From NCBI RefSeq assembly GCF_006874465.1, contig NZ_VIRL01000003.1:62001-126000 (forward strand): a DNA stretch of 64,000 bases, read 5' to 3'. The stretch is from Microbispora bryophytorum (GTDB taxonomy: Bacteria > Actinomycetota > Actinomycetes > Streptosporangiales > Streptosporangiaceae). The number at the start of each line of letters is the position of its first letter. The stretch's first letter is position 1. This document shows positions 28,536-38,089 of the stretch, piece after piece. The position numbers and the translations under genes are program-made. Under the pieces are notes generated by a model, which was given only the letters and a program-made list of their open reading frames with translations, was not told where the DNA came from and did not search any database.

Positions 28536-29756
28536 GTGATTGCCACTCCCCAAGCCACCGATCGGTCGGGCACCAAGGTCGCCAGGCTCGCGTGGCTCGA
28601 CGCCCTGCGGGGGATCGGCGCGATGGCGGTGGTCGCCGAGCACGCGCTGCCCTGGCTCATGCCGTCGCTGCGCCCCTACTGGTTCAGCCTCGGCATGTAC
28701 GGCGTGCTGGTCTTCTTCCTGGTCAGCGGATACATCATCCCCGCCTCCCTGGAGAACAGGGGTGACGTCGGAGCGTTCTGGACCAGCCGGGTGTTCCGGC
28801 TGTACCCGCTCTACCTGCTGGTGATCGCCGCCGTGCTCGTCATGGCGTTCTGGGTTCCCGTTCGCCCGCAGGTGCCCCGGGATCTGTCGGCCGTGGCCGC
28901 GCACATGAGCATGCTGCTCGACGTCGTCCACACCGGCGCCCTGGCCGACCCGATGTGGACGCTCTCCTACGAGATGGTGTTCTACCTGCTGGTGACCGCG
29001 CTGTTCGCGGGCGGGGTGCACCAGCGCAGCGGCACGCTGGCGATCGCCTTCGGCGTCGTGGCGGTCGCCGCCGGGCTGGTGCTGTCGGCGCCGCTGCTGC
29101 CGGGGCCGTGGCCCGCCGTCGCCGCCTGCGTGCTGTTCCTCGCCGGCCTGGCCTGCCTGATCACCGGCCGGTTCCGCACGGTCGCGGCGTACGCGCTGGG
29201 CCTGATGGCGCTCGTGCTGCTCGTGTTCGGCAGCTTCGTGCCGTGGTTCGGTGCGGCCATCCTCGCGGTGATGTTCACGGGAACGGCCCTGTACCGGTGG
29301 GAGCGGGGCACGGGCGGGCTCGGCCCGGTCGTGGCCGCGGCGGCCCTGGTGGCCGCCGCGCCGGTGTGGTCGATCCAGGCGGGCTGGTGGTGGGTGCAGC
29401 CCGACGTGTGGATCACCACGATCGTCCTCGCCGGCGGGACGTTCGCGCTCGGCATGGTGCTGCGCGGGCGGCGCGTCCCCGGCGTGCTGACCTGGCTCGG
29501 CCTGATCAGCTACTCGGTCTACCTGGTGCACCACCCGCTGCTCAAGTATCTGAACGCGCTCGCCGGCGACCTGCGGTCGCTCACGCCGACCGGCCGGGCC
29601 GTGGCCGCGCTCGGTTACCTCGTGGTGCTGCTCACGCTGAGCTGGCTCACCTACCGCTTCGTGGAGGCGCCGGCCCAGGCGCTGGGCCGCAGGATCAGTC
29701 GACGGCGGTCGTCGTCTCCACCCCAGGCTGGTCGGGATATACCTGTCCCGGGGTGA
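28536..29756 (+). CDS. Acyltransferase 3 family membrane protein
   Basis: A 406-residue polytopic protein with about ten transmembrane helices. It belongs to the acyltransferase 3 (OafA/NodX-like) family that moves acetyl or other acyl groups onto exported glycans. Conserved features are the N-terminal WLDALRGIGAMAVVAEH with the essential His, the FFLVSGYIIPASL segment, RLYPLY, and the C-terminal SYSVYLVHHPLLKYL. It probably decorates the envelope polymer made by the genes that follow. The last 62 bases overlap the end of the convergent deacetylase gene. Confidence 0.9.
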   Translation: MIATPQATDRSGTKVARLAWLDALRGIGAMAVVAEHALPWLMPSLRPYWFSLGMYGVLVFFLVSGYIIPASLENRGDVGAFWTSRVFRLYPLYLLVIAAVLVMAFWVPVRPQVPRDLSAVAAHMSMLLDVVHTGALADPMWTLSYEMVFYLLVTALFAGGVHQRSGTLAIAFGVVAVAAGLVLSAPLLPGPWPAVAACVLFLAGLACLITGRFRTVAAYALGLMALVLLVFGSFVPWFGAAILAVMFTGTALYRWERGTGGLGPVVAAAALVAAAPVWSIQAGWWWVQPDVWITTIVLAGGTFALGMVLRGRRVPGVLTWLGLISYSVYLVHHPLLKYLNALAGDLRSLTPTGRAVAALGYLVVLLTLSWLTYRFVEAPAQALGRRISRRRSSSPPQAGRDIPVPG

Positions 29757-30432
29757 GCTCCTGGCCTTCGAGCAGGGTGGACACCGTCACGAAGCTGTAG
29801 CCCTCCGCGGTCAGCATCTGGAGCACCTCGGGCATCGACTCCACGGTCTCCTTCACGGTCTCGTGCATCAGCACGACCTCGCCCTCCCCGGCCACGTCCA
29901 GGGCCCGGTTGGTGAGAAAGTCCACATGCCGGTAGTCCTTGATGTAGTCCTTCGTGGCGGTCGTGCCGGGCACCTGGAGGAGCCCGAACTTGGCGGTGAT
30001 CTCCTCCACGCCGCCGTTGCGCAGCCCGCCGGGCGCGCGGAAGAGCTTCGGCGCCTTGCCGGTCGTCTTCTGGATCAGCCGCTGGGTGTCGCCGATCTTC
30101 TTGTTGATCTCGGCGTACTTGAGTGAGGTCAGGTAGGTGCCGTCCCACGAGTGGTTGCCGATCTCGTGGCCCGACTTGGCGATCAGCTGAGTGAGCTTCG
30201 GGTGCTTCTTCACCTCCGAGCCGATGACGAAGAACGTCGCCTTCGCCTTGTATTCGGAAAGGGTCTTCAGCAGCGTCTGCACGTACGGCCCCGGACCGTC
30301 GTCAAAGGTCAGGGCGATGCATTTGTGGGTCGCGCAGTACGGCTCATCGGTCCCGCGAGCCTGCGCAGGGGTGGCGGTGGCCGCGGCGAGAGCGCACGCG
30401 ACAGCCAGAGGGATCAGACGACGTACAGCCAT
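29695..30432 (-). CDS. Secreted polysaccharide deacetylase (NodB homology domain)
   Basis: A 245-residue exported carbohydrate esterase family 4 protein that removes N-acetyl groups from cell-wall or capsule sugars. The signal peptide is about residues 1-25 (cleaved near TPAQARG). NodB motifs are TFDDGPG (D44 base, D45 metal), H89-x4-H94 (HEIGNH, metal), FRAPGG (131-136) and LMHE (H190, catalytic). GAGGAG lies before the ATG at 30432. It faces the acyltransferase gene tail to tail. The 219-base gap before the next gene contains the repeated TAACGCG (30455-30480) and no clear promoter. Confidence 0.93.
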   Translation of the reverse strand: MAVRRLIPLAVACALAAATATPAQARGTDEPYCATHKCIALTFDDGPGPYVQTLLKTLSEYKAKATFFVIGSEVKKHPKLTQLIAKSGHEIGNHSWDGTYLTSLKYAEINKKIGDTQRLIQKTTGKAPKLFRAPGGLRNGGVEEITAKFGLLQVPGTTATKDYIKDYRHVDFLTNRALDVAGEGEVVLMHETVKETVESMPEVLQMLTAEGYSFVTVSTLLEGQELTPGQVYPDQPGVETTTAVD

Positions 30433-30651
30433 GGGGTACTCCTCGGGGGGATCTATAACGCGGCATCGTAACGCGCTTCGGGTTGCTTCCTCCTCTTCAG
30501 TCCGATTTCGTACGGCCCGGAAACCTTCGTCCACCTGGGACGGGAGCGATTAAACCTTCGACCAAGGAAGGGGCTAAGCCTGCCCCCGCACGAGTGGGGT
30601 TCGCGATGCTGGGCCGGTCGGAAGAGGAACCGGGCAGCGTGAGGAGGGCGG

Positions 30652-32691
30652 GTGACGCGAACCGCCACCCGGTCGGCGTGGGGGACGTGGATCGGGTTCG
30701 AGTCCTGTCCCATGCTGCTCGGCCGCCTGGTCGAGGGCTTCGCCGGTCCCTGGACCCCGCTGGACGACGTCCCCGTCCCCGGCCTTGCGGCAGCTCCGGT
30801 GGGCGACGCGGGCGATAGCCGGGACGAGAGCCGGGACAAGAGCCGGGACGCGGCACGGGGCGATAGCCGGGACGTGGAGCCGGGCGCGACCGGCGCGATC
30901 GGATGCGTCGTGCTCGCCGCGCGGTCCCCGGCCGACCTGCGCAGGGCGGTGCCGCTGCGCGGTCTGCTCCCCGCCACGACGCGGGTGCGGATCGCCGTCG
31001 CCGACGTGCCGCCCTGGGCGGCCCAGCCGCTGCCGGTCGCCGCGCCGGGTGCCTGCTGGCGGCACCTGACCGAGATGCGGGTCTCCCGCCGGGGGCGCGG
31101 CTGGCACCTGGACGCCGCTTTCACTGAGCCGGTGCCGGCCGGTGACGTCGTGGCCCACGTCGCGAACGGCCTGTTCGGCGGATGCGAGGCGGTCACCCCG
31201 GTCGCGGGGCTGGAAGGCGGTGTCACCGCCGACTGGCGGCCCGGCGACCCCAACGTGACGCTGACGCCACCCGGCGGGCCGGTGCCGGACCGCCGCGACG
31301 CCCCGGGCTGCGACCTGCCGCTGCGCCGGGCTGAGGCAGACGGTTGTGTGCTTGCGGGTCCTGTGATCGCGGGCCCTGTGGTTACGGGTCCTGCGGTTAC
31401 GGGCCCTGTGGTTACGGGCTCTGTAGGTGCCGGTCCGGTGGGTGCGGGCTCTGTGGGTGCCGGTCCCGTGGTCGACCGCCCGGTCGCCGCCGGCCTGCCG
31501 CCGTTGGACGAGGCCGTGGTCAACCCCATCGGATTCCGCCGGCATCCCTCGCAGGAGACGGCGGCGCTCGCCGCGCACCGGGACGGGTTCGTCGTCACCC
31601 TCGGCGGCAGCAGGCTCGTGCGGCTGCCGGCCAGTGGGCGGGTCACGGACGTGGACGTCGCCCGCCTGCGGGAGGTGCGCGGCATCGAGGTGCCCGCCTT
31701 CGACTCGCAGGAGGGGCAGGGAAGGGCTAGCGCGGTCGCCCGCGTCGTGGCCGCCCTCTCGGCCGCCGGGATCCCGGTGCTCGCCGCGCCCGACCCGGCC
31801 CGCGACCGGGCGCTGGGCCCCGCGCTCGCCGCCGCGCTCGCCGCCGTGACCGGCGAGGCGCTCGCGTCCGACCTGCGCCGCGAGGAGCTGAGCATCCGGT
31901 TGCGCAGGGCCGCGCTGCGCGAGCACGGGGCCGCCGCCCGCTGGCGGCGTCTGGCCCTGGCGGCCGGCCTGCCGGTGCCGCCGGATCCGAAGGTCTCGAT
32001 CCTGCTGTGCACGCGACGCCCGGAGATGGTGCCGTTCGCGGTCGAGCAGATGGAGCGCCAGCGCGGCGTGAGCGCCGAGCTGATCGTGGGGCTCCACGGC
32101 TTCACCGCGCGGGAGGCGGCGATCCCCCGCACGCGGCTGCCGGTCACCGTGATCGAGGCCCCCGCCGCGACGCCGTTCGGGGAGGTCCTGAACCGGATGG
32201 CGGCCGCCGCCTCCGGGTCGTACCTCGCGAAGGTGGACGACGACGACTGGTATGGGCCCGACCACCTCGCCGACCTCCTGCTCGCCCGGCGCTACAGCGG
32301 CGCCCACCTCGTCGGCTCGGCCGCGGAGTTCGTCTACCTGGAGTCGCTCGACGTGACGATCAGGAGGTGCATCGGCACGGAGCGGTTCGCGCCGCTGGTG
32401 GCCGGGGGCACGATGCTGGTCACCCGGGCGGCGTTCGAGGCGGCCGGCGGCTTCCGGCCGCTGGCGAGGACCGTGGACGGTCAGCTGCTGCAGGCGGTGG
32501 AGGCAGTCGGCGGCCGGATCTACCGCACCCACGGCCTCGGCTACGTGCTGCGCCGCCGCAGCGCGTACGGCCACACCTGGCGCCAGCCCGTGCAGTCGTT
32601 CCTCGCGTCCTACCAGGAGCAGTGGCGCGGGCTGGTCTTCAACGAACTGATGGAGGACGGTGCCCGATGGCGGGCGGAGGTGAGGACGTGA
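30652..32691 (+). CDS. GT-A glycosyltransferase with a large uncharacterised N-terminal region
   Basis: A 679-residue protein. The C-terminal part (about 446-665) is a family-2-like glycosyltransferase: KVSILLCTRRPEM, then YLAKVDDDDWYGPDHL (the DxD metal/sugar-nucleotide motif near 528), and a GGTMLVTRAAFEAAGGFRPL acceptor-side motif. Residues 1-440 are not recognised; they contain an SRD(E/K) repeat (about 55-75) and a GPVVTG-type hexapeptide repeat (about 233-275). AGGAGG sits 4 bases before the GTG. It overlaps the next glycosyltransferase gene by 4 bases, so they form one operon. Confidence 0.83.
   Translation: MTRTATRSAWGTWIGFESCPMLLGRLVEGFAGPWTPLDDVPVPGLAAAPVGDAGDSRDESRDKSRDAARGDSRDVEPGATGAIGCVVLAARSPADLRRAVPLRGLLPATTRVRIAVADVPPWAAQPLPVAAPGACWRHLTEMRVSRRGRGWHLDAAFTEPVPAGDVVAHVANGLFGGCEAVTPVAGLEGGVTADWRPGDPNVTLTPPGGPVPDRRDAPGCDLPLRRAEADGCVLAGPVIAGPVVTGPAVTGPVVTGSVGAGPVGAGSVGAGPVVDRPVAAGLPPLDEAVVNPIGFRRHPSQETAALAAHRDGFVVTLGGSRLVRLPASGRVTDVDVARLREVRGIEVPAFDSQEGQGRASAVARVVAALSAAGIPVLAAPDPARDRALGPALAAALAAVTGEALASDLRREELSIRLRRAALREHGAAARWRRLALAAGLPVPPDPKVSILLCTRRPEMVPFAVEQMERQRGVSAELIVGLHGFTAREAAIPRTRLPVTVIEAPAATPFGEVLNRMAAAASGSYLAKVDDDDWYGPDHLADLLLARRYSGAHLVGSAAEFVYLESLDVTIRRCIGTERFAPLVAGGTMLVTRAAFEAAGGFRPLARTVDGQLLQAVEAVGGRIYRTHGLGYVLRRRSAYGHTWRQPVQSFLASYQEQWRGLVFNELMEDGARWRAEVRT
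30812..30878 (+). repeat. 12-bp in-frame repeats coding SRD(E/K)
   Basis: AGCCGGGAC followed by a variable codon recurs four times within the coding sequence, giving a charged linker SRDESRDKSRD and a later GDSRD. The codons repeat together with the amino acids, indicating recent tandem expansion. Confidence 0.7.
31350..31475 (+). repeat. 18-bp in-frame repeats coding GPVVTG/GSVGAG
   Basis: Units of the form GGNCCTGTGGTTACG, 18 bases long, are repeated about seven times inside the coding sequence, giving Gly-Pro-Val-Val-Thr-Gly and Gly-Ser-Val-Gly-Ala-Gly hexapeptides. This is an inter-domain linker of the preceding glycosyltransferase. Confidence 0.75.
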
Positions 32692-34454
32692 CGGGGGCTG
32701 CGCGCATCCCGCTCAACGACTACGGGGTGCTCGGAGAGCCACCCGCGCCGGGGGAATGGACTCCCACACTCACGGTGAGCGTGGTGATCCCCGCATACCG
32801 CGCGGAGCGCACGCTGCCGCTGACGCTGGCCAGCCTGGCCCGGCAGACCTACCCGGCCCACCTCATGGAGGTCGTGGTGGTGGACGACGGCGAGCGGCCC
32901 ATGGAGCCGCCGCCCGAGTCGGCGGCCGGGCCGCTGCCGGAGCGGCTGCGGGTGGTCCGCCCGCGCGGCGGGGCATGGGGGAGGGCGAGCGCGTGCGCGG
33001 CGGGGGCGGAGGCGGCCCAGGGCGAGGTGATCCTCTACCTGGACGCCGACCTCGTGCTGTTCCCCGAGCACGTGGAGGCCCAGATGCGCTGGCACCATCT
33101 GGCCGACTATCTGGTCGTGCTCGGGCACCTGCGGTTCGTGCCCGGCCTCGACGAGGTCCCGGCGAACGAGGTGCTCGCGGCCGTCGAGGCGGGAGCGGTG
33201 CCCAAGCTCTTCGCCGAGCAGGACGCCACGCCGCAGTGGACCGAACGGCGCTGGGACCAGACCGACGACCTGCGGACGGCCGGTTTCGGCGCCTTCTCCG
33301 TCATGGTCGGGGCCACCGCGTCGCTGCCCGCCCGCCTGCTGCGCGCCGCCGGAGGGCTGGACGCCTCGCTCGTCCTCGGCGAGGACACCGAACTCGGCTA
33401 CCGGCTGGCCCAGGCGGGGGCCGTGTTCGTGCCCGACCGGCTCAGCCGGTGCTGGCACCTCGGCCGGTCCACCGTCATGCGCCGGGAGCCCGACGTGAAG
33501 CGGCACAACTGGCCCCACCTCGCCGAGCGCGTCCCGAGCTTCCGCTGGCTGCGCAGGCACCCCCAGCGCACCTACCTCGTGCCGTACGTCGAGGTCGTGG
33601 TCGAGGTGGGGGACGCGTCGTTCGAGGAGGTCAGGGCGACCGTCGACGCCGTGCTCGCCGGGCGGCTGCCCGACGTGCGGGTGACGGTCGTCGGGCCGTG
33701 GGGACGGCTCGGCGGCGGGCGGCGGGATCCGCTCGGCGATCCCTCGCTCGACCTTCGGCTGGTGCTCGCGTGCTACCAGGGCGAGCCGCGCGTTCGGTTC
33801 CGCGAGGCCGTGCCGGACGACTGCTTCCCCGTGCCGTTCCGCTTCCACTGCCCGCCCGGCTGGGTGCCGTCGCGCGGCGCCATCGGCTCGGTGGTCAAGC
33901 ACGCCGACCGGCAGCGGCTCGGGATCGTCTCGCTCGCGCTGGACGAGCGCGAGGACGGCCGTGTCGTGCACGCCCGGCTTGAGCGGACCGCCGCGATACG
34001 CCGCGCCCGCCACTGCGCAGGGCCGGGGGACGACCTCGGCGACCTGGTCCACGAGATGCACGGCACGGTGTGGGACGCGGGCGACAAATGGGGGTTCCTG
34101 CCCGCCGCGCTCGCCCCGACGGCGCCCGGCCGCGCCTGGACCGACGCTCTCGGTGAGACGGGCGCTCTCGGTGAGAGGGGCCCTCGCGGTAAGGCGGGCC
34201 CTCATGGTGAGAGGGGCGCTCTCGGTGAGGGGGGCGCTCGCGGTGACGCTGGTGCTACCGGCGAGGCGGGCGCTCGCGGAGTGGCCGGGACCGCGAGGGC
34301 GCTCCGCAGTCGCAGTCCCCGCCGCCGGGGCGGGCTGAGCCTCTCCGCGCCCAGGCCGCTGCGCCGCACCGCCCGGCTGCGCCACACCGCCCGGTTGCGC
34401 CGCACCGCCCGGCGGCTCCGCAGGCGCCTGCGCGCGCTCGTGCGCCCGGCCTGA
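32688..34454 (+). CDS. Family-2 glycosyltransferase with a collagen-like tail
   Basis: A 588-residue protein. Residues about 28-270 form a GT-A domain: VSVVIPAYRAERTLPLTL, EVVVVDDGE, ILYLDADLVLFPEH (DxD), and the GEDTELGYRLAQAG catalytic-base region. The middle (270-480) is an uncharacterised accessory region. Residues 489-534 are 15 uninterrupted Gly-X-Y triplets (GETGALGERGPRGKAG and so on), followed by a strongly basic Arg-rich end (LRRTARLRHTARLRRTARR). GTG 32688 is chosen for the GGAGGTGAGG just upstream and its 4-base overlap with the preceding stop; ATG 32667 is an alternative. Confidence 0.87.
   Translation: MTGAARIPLNDYGVLGEPPAPGEWTPTLTVSVVIPAYRAERTLPLTLASLARQTYPAHLMEVVVVDDGERPMEPPPESAAGPLPERLRVVRPRGGAWGRASACAAGAEAAQGEVILYLDADLVLFPEHVEAQMRWHHLADYLVVLGHLRFVPGLDEVPANEVLAAVEAGAVPKLFAEQDATPQWTERRWDQTDDLRTAGFGAFSVMVGATASLPARLLRAAGGLDASLVLGEDTELGYRLAQAGAVFVPDRLSRCWHLGRSTVMRREPDVKRHNWPHLAERVPSFRWLRRHPQRTYLVPYVEVVVEVGDASFEEVRATVDAVLAGRLPDVRVTVVGPWGRLGGGRRDPLGDPSLDLRLVLACYQGEPRVRFREAVPDDCFPVPFRFHCPPGWVPSRGAIGSVVKHADRQRLGIVSLALDEREDGRVVHARLERTAAIRRARHCAGPGDDLGDLVHEMHGTVWDAGDKWGFLPAALAPTAPGRAWTDALGETGALGERGPRGKAGPHGERGALGEGGARGDAGATGEAGARGVAGTARALRSRSPRRRGGLSLSAPRPLRRTARLRHTARLRRTARRLRRRLRALVRPA
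34152..34281 (+). repeat. In-frame repeats coding a collagen-like (Gly-X-Y)15 segment
   Basis: GGTGAGNNGGGCGCTCTC-like units with an 18-base period, partly degenerate, encode fifteen consecutive Gly-X-Y triplets with E/R/A/P in the X and Y positions. The Gly codons are kept while X/Y codons vary, unlike the more exact repeats elsewhere in the window. Confidence 0.8.
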
Positions 34455-34500
34455 GCCGCGCGTTTTCCGCCCGCCGCTTCGCCGACCCTAAGGACCGCCC

Positions 34501-37500
34501 GTGCCCCGCCTCAGCGTGATCATCCCGATCTACGACGTGGAACCGTACCTCGCCGGTTGCCTGGCCTCGGTCGCCGCGCAGACCTGGCAGGACATCGAGG
34601 TCGTCATGGTCGATGACGGTTCGCCCGACGGCAGCGCCGGGATCGCCGCCGGCTTCGCGGCGCGAGACGGCAGGTTCCGGCTGGTCCGCCAGGCCAACGC
34701 GGGGCTCGGCGCGGCGCGCAACACGGGCGTTCGGCACGCGACCGGGGAGCACCTGATGTTCCTCGACGGCGACGACCTGCTGCCGGCGCACGCCCTCGAA
34801 TGCCTCCTGGCATCCCTGGAACAGACGGGATCGGACCTCGCCGCGGGCAACGTGCTGCGCCTCGACGGGCGCGGCGCCCGCCAGTCGGCCATGCACCGGG
34901 CCGTCTTCGCCGACGCCGCCGCGGCCACGCACATCACCCGGGCGCACGCGCTCCTGCGCGACCGGCTGGTCACCAACAAGCTGTGGCGCCGCTCGTTCTG
35001 GGACGCCCACGGGTTCGCCTTTCCCGAAGGCGTGCTCTACGAAGACATCGCGGTGGCCCTGCGCGCCCACTTCCTGGCACGGGCCGTGGACGTGCTGCCC
35101 ACGCCGGTCTACCTGTGGCGGCGGCGCGAGGGCGGCGGCCGCTCGATCACCCAGGACAAGACGCGAGCCGCGCATCTGGAGGACCGGTTCGCCGCCGTCA
35201 CCGAGGTCCGCCGCTTCCTCAGCGAGCACAACTTCACCGCGCACATCCACGCCTGGGACCACGCCGTGCTCGACGGCGACCTCACGAACTTCCTCGACGT
35301 GCTCGACCAGGCCTCCCCGGCGTTCCGGGAGCGGTTCCTCGACCTCGCCGGCCTGTACCTGGAGGACGTGGCGCCGCCCGTGCTCGACGGATTGCCCGCG
35401 CTGCGGCGGCTGCAGTGGCATCTGGTGCGGCTGCGCCGCCCGGCCGACCTGCTGGAGGTCCTGGCCTGGGACCGGGAGACGACACCGGACCGGCGGCTCG
35501 TCCGCAGGATGGGCGGCCACCATCTGAACGTGCCCTTCGCCCGCACCGCCGACCGCGAGATCCCCGCCGCCGTGACCCGGGCCAGGGACGAACTCGTCCC
35601 GCGGCACCGCATCGACGCGGTCCGCTGGGAGAACGGCGTGCTCGTGGTGGAGGGACGCGCGGCCTCGCCGTTCCTGCGCCCCACTCGGCGGGTCCACCAG
35701 CAGGTCTTCGCCGCCCTCGTCCACGAGCGCACGGGGAAGCGCGTCCGGGTGCCGGCCTCCGTCATCAGGACCCGGGTATCCACGAAGTCGAAGGAGCGCG
35801 ACTGGGGCGGCTTCCGGCTCGCCATCGACCCCGCCGCGCTGGCCAGGCCCGGCCGGCTCGGGCGGTGGCACGTCGAGCTGCGCGTGCTCCACCGGGGCGT
35901 CCTGCGGCGCGGACGGCTGACCGACCCGCGCGCCGACGCCTCGGCCGTCGAGCAGGCGGGCTATCGCACCGTGGGCCCCGACCACTACGTCGCGCCGCTG
36001 CTCGGGGAGACCGGCGTCCTCGTGCTGCGGGCCGAGCGGGAGACCGCCCGCGTCGTCACGCGGGAGGTGCGCGACGACCGCCTGCGCCTGGTGGGTCATG
36101 TCGTCAACGACCTCGGCCCGAGCCCGGTGCTCCAAGTCACCCGGCGCCCCGGAGGCGTTCCCCGCGTCTATCCCGTGCACGTCGACCGGCGTACGTTCGA
36201 GGCCGTCGTCGACCTGCGGGACCTGCTGCCCGCGTCCCCGGCCCCGTGGATCGCCGTGCCGGCGGAGGTCGCCGCGCCCGAGGCGTGGTGGGAGGTCGAG
36301 GTGCGGGCCGCCGACGGCACCGTGACGCCCGTGACCGTCGCCGAGGACGTGCCCACCGGCCGGTACGGCCTGGCCGGCCGCGAGGTCGTCGTGACCCGCG
36401 ACCGCACCGGCGGCCTGGTGCTGCGGGACCAGCCCGTCGCCGCGTACGCCGACCTCGCCGAATGGCTGCCCGCGCACCGGGGAGGCGGCGGCGAGTTGCT
36501 CATCGAGGGCGGCCTCGCGGTGCCGCACGAGATGTCGGCGCTGGTGGTGGCCGCCCTTGGCTCCAGCACCTCGGGGCGGGCGGAGCGGCTGCTGCCGATC
36601 GAGGGAGCGGGCACCCGCTTCCGGGCGCGGCTCACCCCCGAGCAGGCCGGCTCGCCCGCCGGGCCGCTGCCGCTGCCGCGCGGCCGGTACGCCCTGGCGG
36701 TCCGGGCACGCGCCGCCGGGGGAGAGTGGACGGACCTGCCGCTGGAGTTCGACACGGACGTGCCGGCGGCCCACCAGACGGCCCGCCGCACGTTCGGGAT
36801 CGTCATGTCGGGTCCGGGCCGGGCCGTGCTGACCGTGAGCGGCGACCTGACCGGCGACGAGCGTGGCAGGAAGGCCCAGCGGGTGCTGCGCACGAGGACC
36901 TATCCCGAGATGAGGGACAGGCCGCTGCGGGACGCCGTCCTGTTCGACGGCGGCGCGGGCACCCGCTTCGGCGGCAGTCCGAGGGCGGTCTGCGAGGAAC
37001 TGCGCCGCCGGGAACCCGACCTGCCCCTGCTGTGGAACGTGCGGGACGGCCAGGTCGCCCTGCCCGGCGACGTCGAACCGGTGCGCACGTCGGGACGGGA
37101 GCACTACGAGGCACTCGCCCGGTGCCGCTACATCGTCACCGACGCGCCGCTGCCGCCGTGGTTCGAGCGCAGGCCCGGCCAGGTGGTCGTGCAGACCTGG
37201 CAGCAGCCCGTGCACGCGGCCGGTGCCTCGGTGCACGGTTCTTCCTGCGATCGCCCCGCCGCCGGTTCTGCCGGCGGTTCCGCGACCGGTGCGGCGGACG
37301 GCTTCCGCGCGGGTCAGTGGACCCATCTCGTCTCCGCGGGCCCATGGTGGACGCCGCTGCTGCGGCGCACGTTCGGCTTCGAGGGAGAGGTGCTGGAGAC
37401 CGGCCTGCCCTGTGACGACCTGCTGACCGGAGCCGGCGCCCGGGAGCGCGCCGCCGAGGTGCGGCGCCGCCTCGGCCTGCCGGGCCGCGCCCGCGTCCTG

Positions 37501-37968
37501 CTGTACGTCGCGGGGGAGCACGACACACTCGACGCCGGACGCCTGGCGGCGCGACTCACCGGCGACGAGGTCCTGCTGGTCCGTCATCCGGCGGGGACCG
37601 GGACGGAGGGCGTCCGCCTGCGGGACGTGAGCGGCCATCCCGACCCGCACGAGCTGTACCTCGCCGCCGACGTCCTGATCGCCGGGGACGTGGCGGCGGT
37701 GTTCGACTTCGCCGTGACGGGACGCCCGGTGCTCCTGCACGCCGGCCGGCCGCGGGACCTGTGGCTGCTGCCCGAGGCGCCGGGGCCGGTGCTGCACGGT
37801 AACGCCTGGGGTGGCGCCGGGGGAGAAGACGAGGTGCTCGACGCGCTCGCGCACCTCGGCGAGGTCGCGGCCAAGCACCGGGACGCGTACGCCGCGTTCC
37901 TGGCGAGGTATCGCCCGATGGTCGACGGGCAGGCCGCCCGCCGGGTGGCGGACGCCCTGTTCGGCTGA
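34501..37968 (+). CDS. GT2 fused to a decayed CDP-glycerol glycerophosphotransferase-like domain
   Basis: A 1155-residue protein. Residues 1-230 are a canonical family-2 glycosyltransferase: LSVIIPIYDVEPYLAGCL, VMVDDGSPDGS, NAGLGAARNTG, LMFLDGDDLL (DxD) and the YEDIAVALRAH base motif. The middle (about 230-800) is long and beta-rich, without clear homology. Residues about 815-1155 align with the TagF/TarF-type glycerophosphotransferase fold of the next gene product. However, the HGTPLK motif is replaced by QQPVHAAG and the TDYSS motif by AGDVAA, and a Ser/Gly/Ala-rich insert follows. It is probably active only as a glycosyltransferase. No good ribosome binding site is visible; it starts 46 bases after the upstream stop. 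Confidence 0.85.
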   Translation: MPRLSVIIPIYDVEPYLAGCLASVAAQTWQDIEVVMVDDGSPDGSAGIAAGFAARDGRFRLVRQANAGLGAARNTGVRHATGEHLMFLDGDDLLPAHALECLLASLEQTGSDLAAGNVLRLDGRGARQSAMHRAVFADAAAATHITRAHALLRDRLVTNKLWRRSFWDAHGFAFPEGVLYEDIAVALRAHFLARAVDVLPTPVYLWRRREGGGRSITQDKTRAAHLEDRFAAVTEVRRFLSEHNFTAHIHAWDHAVLDGDLTNFLDVLDQASPAFRERFLDLAGLYLEDVAPPVLDGLPALRRLQWHLVRLRRPADLLEVLAWDRETTPDRRLVRRMGGHHLNVPFARTADREIPAAVTRARDELVPRHRIDAVRWENGVLVVEGRAASPFLRPTRRVHQQVFAALVHERTGKRVRVPASVIRTRVSTKSKERDWGGFRLAIDPAALARPGRLGRWHVELRVLHRGVLRRGRLTDPRADASAVEQAGYRTVGPDHYVAPLLGETGVLVLRAERETARVVTREVRDDRLRLVGHVVNDLGPSPVLQVTRRPGGVPRVYPVHVDRRTFEAVVDLRDLLPASPAPWIAVPAEVAAPEAWWEVEVRAADGTVTPVTVAEDVPTGRYGLAGREVVVTRDRTGGLVLRDQPVAAYADLAEWLPAHRGGGGELLIEGGLAVPHEMSALVVAALGSSTSGRAERLLPIEGAGTRFRARLTPEQAGSPAGPLPLPRGRYALAVRARAAGGEWTDLPLEFDTDVPAAHQTARRTFGIVMSGPGRAVLTVSGDLTGDERGRKAQRVLRTRTYPEMRDRPLRDAVLFDGGAGTRFGGSPRAVCEELRRREPDLPLLWNVRDGQVALPGDVEPVRTSGREHYEALARCRYIVTDAPLPPWFERRPGQVVVQTWQQPVHAAGASVHGSSCDRPAAGSAGGSATGAADGFRAGQWTHLVSAGPWWTPLLRRTFGFEGEVLETGLPCDDLLTGAGARERAAEVRRRLGLPGRARVLLYVAGEHDTLDAGRLAARLTGDEVLLVRHPAGTGTEGVRLRDVSGHPDPHELYLAADVLIAGDVAAVFDFAVTGRPVLLHAGRPRDLWLLPEAPGPVLHGNAWGGAGGEDEVLDALAHLGEVAAKHRDAYAAFLARYRPMVDGQAARRVADALFG

Positions 37969-38089
37969 CCGCCGCGAACCCGGAGATCCGCGGTCTGGCG
38001 GCCCTCGCGGGTCAAGAGCTGGCCAAGCGACCGTAAGGCAATGGGGATGGACCGGGTGGCGTGCCGTCCCGCGTCGGCATCCTGACGGC

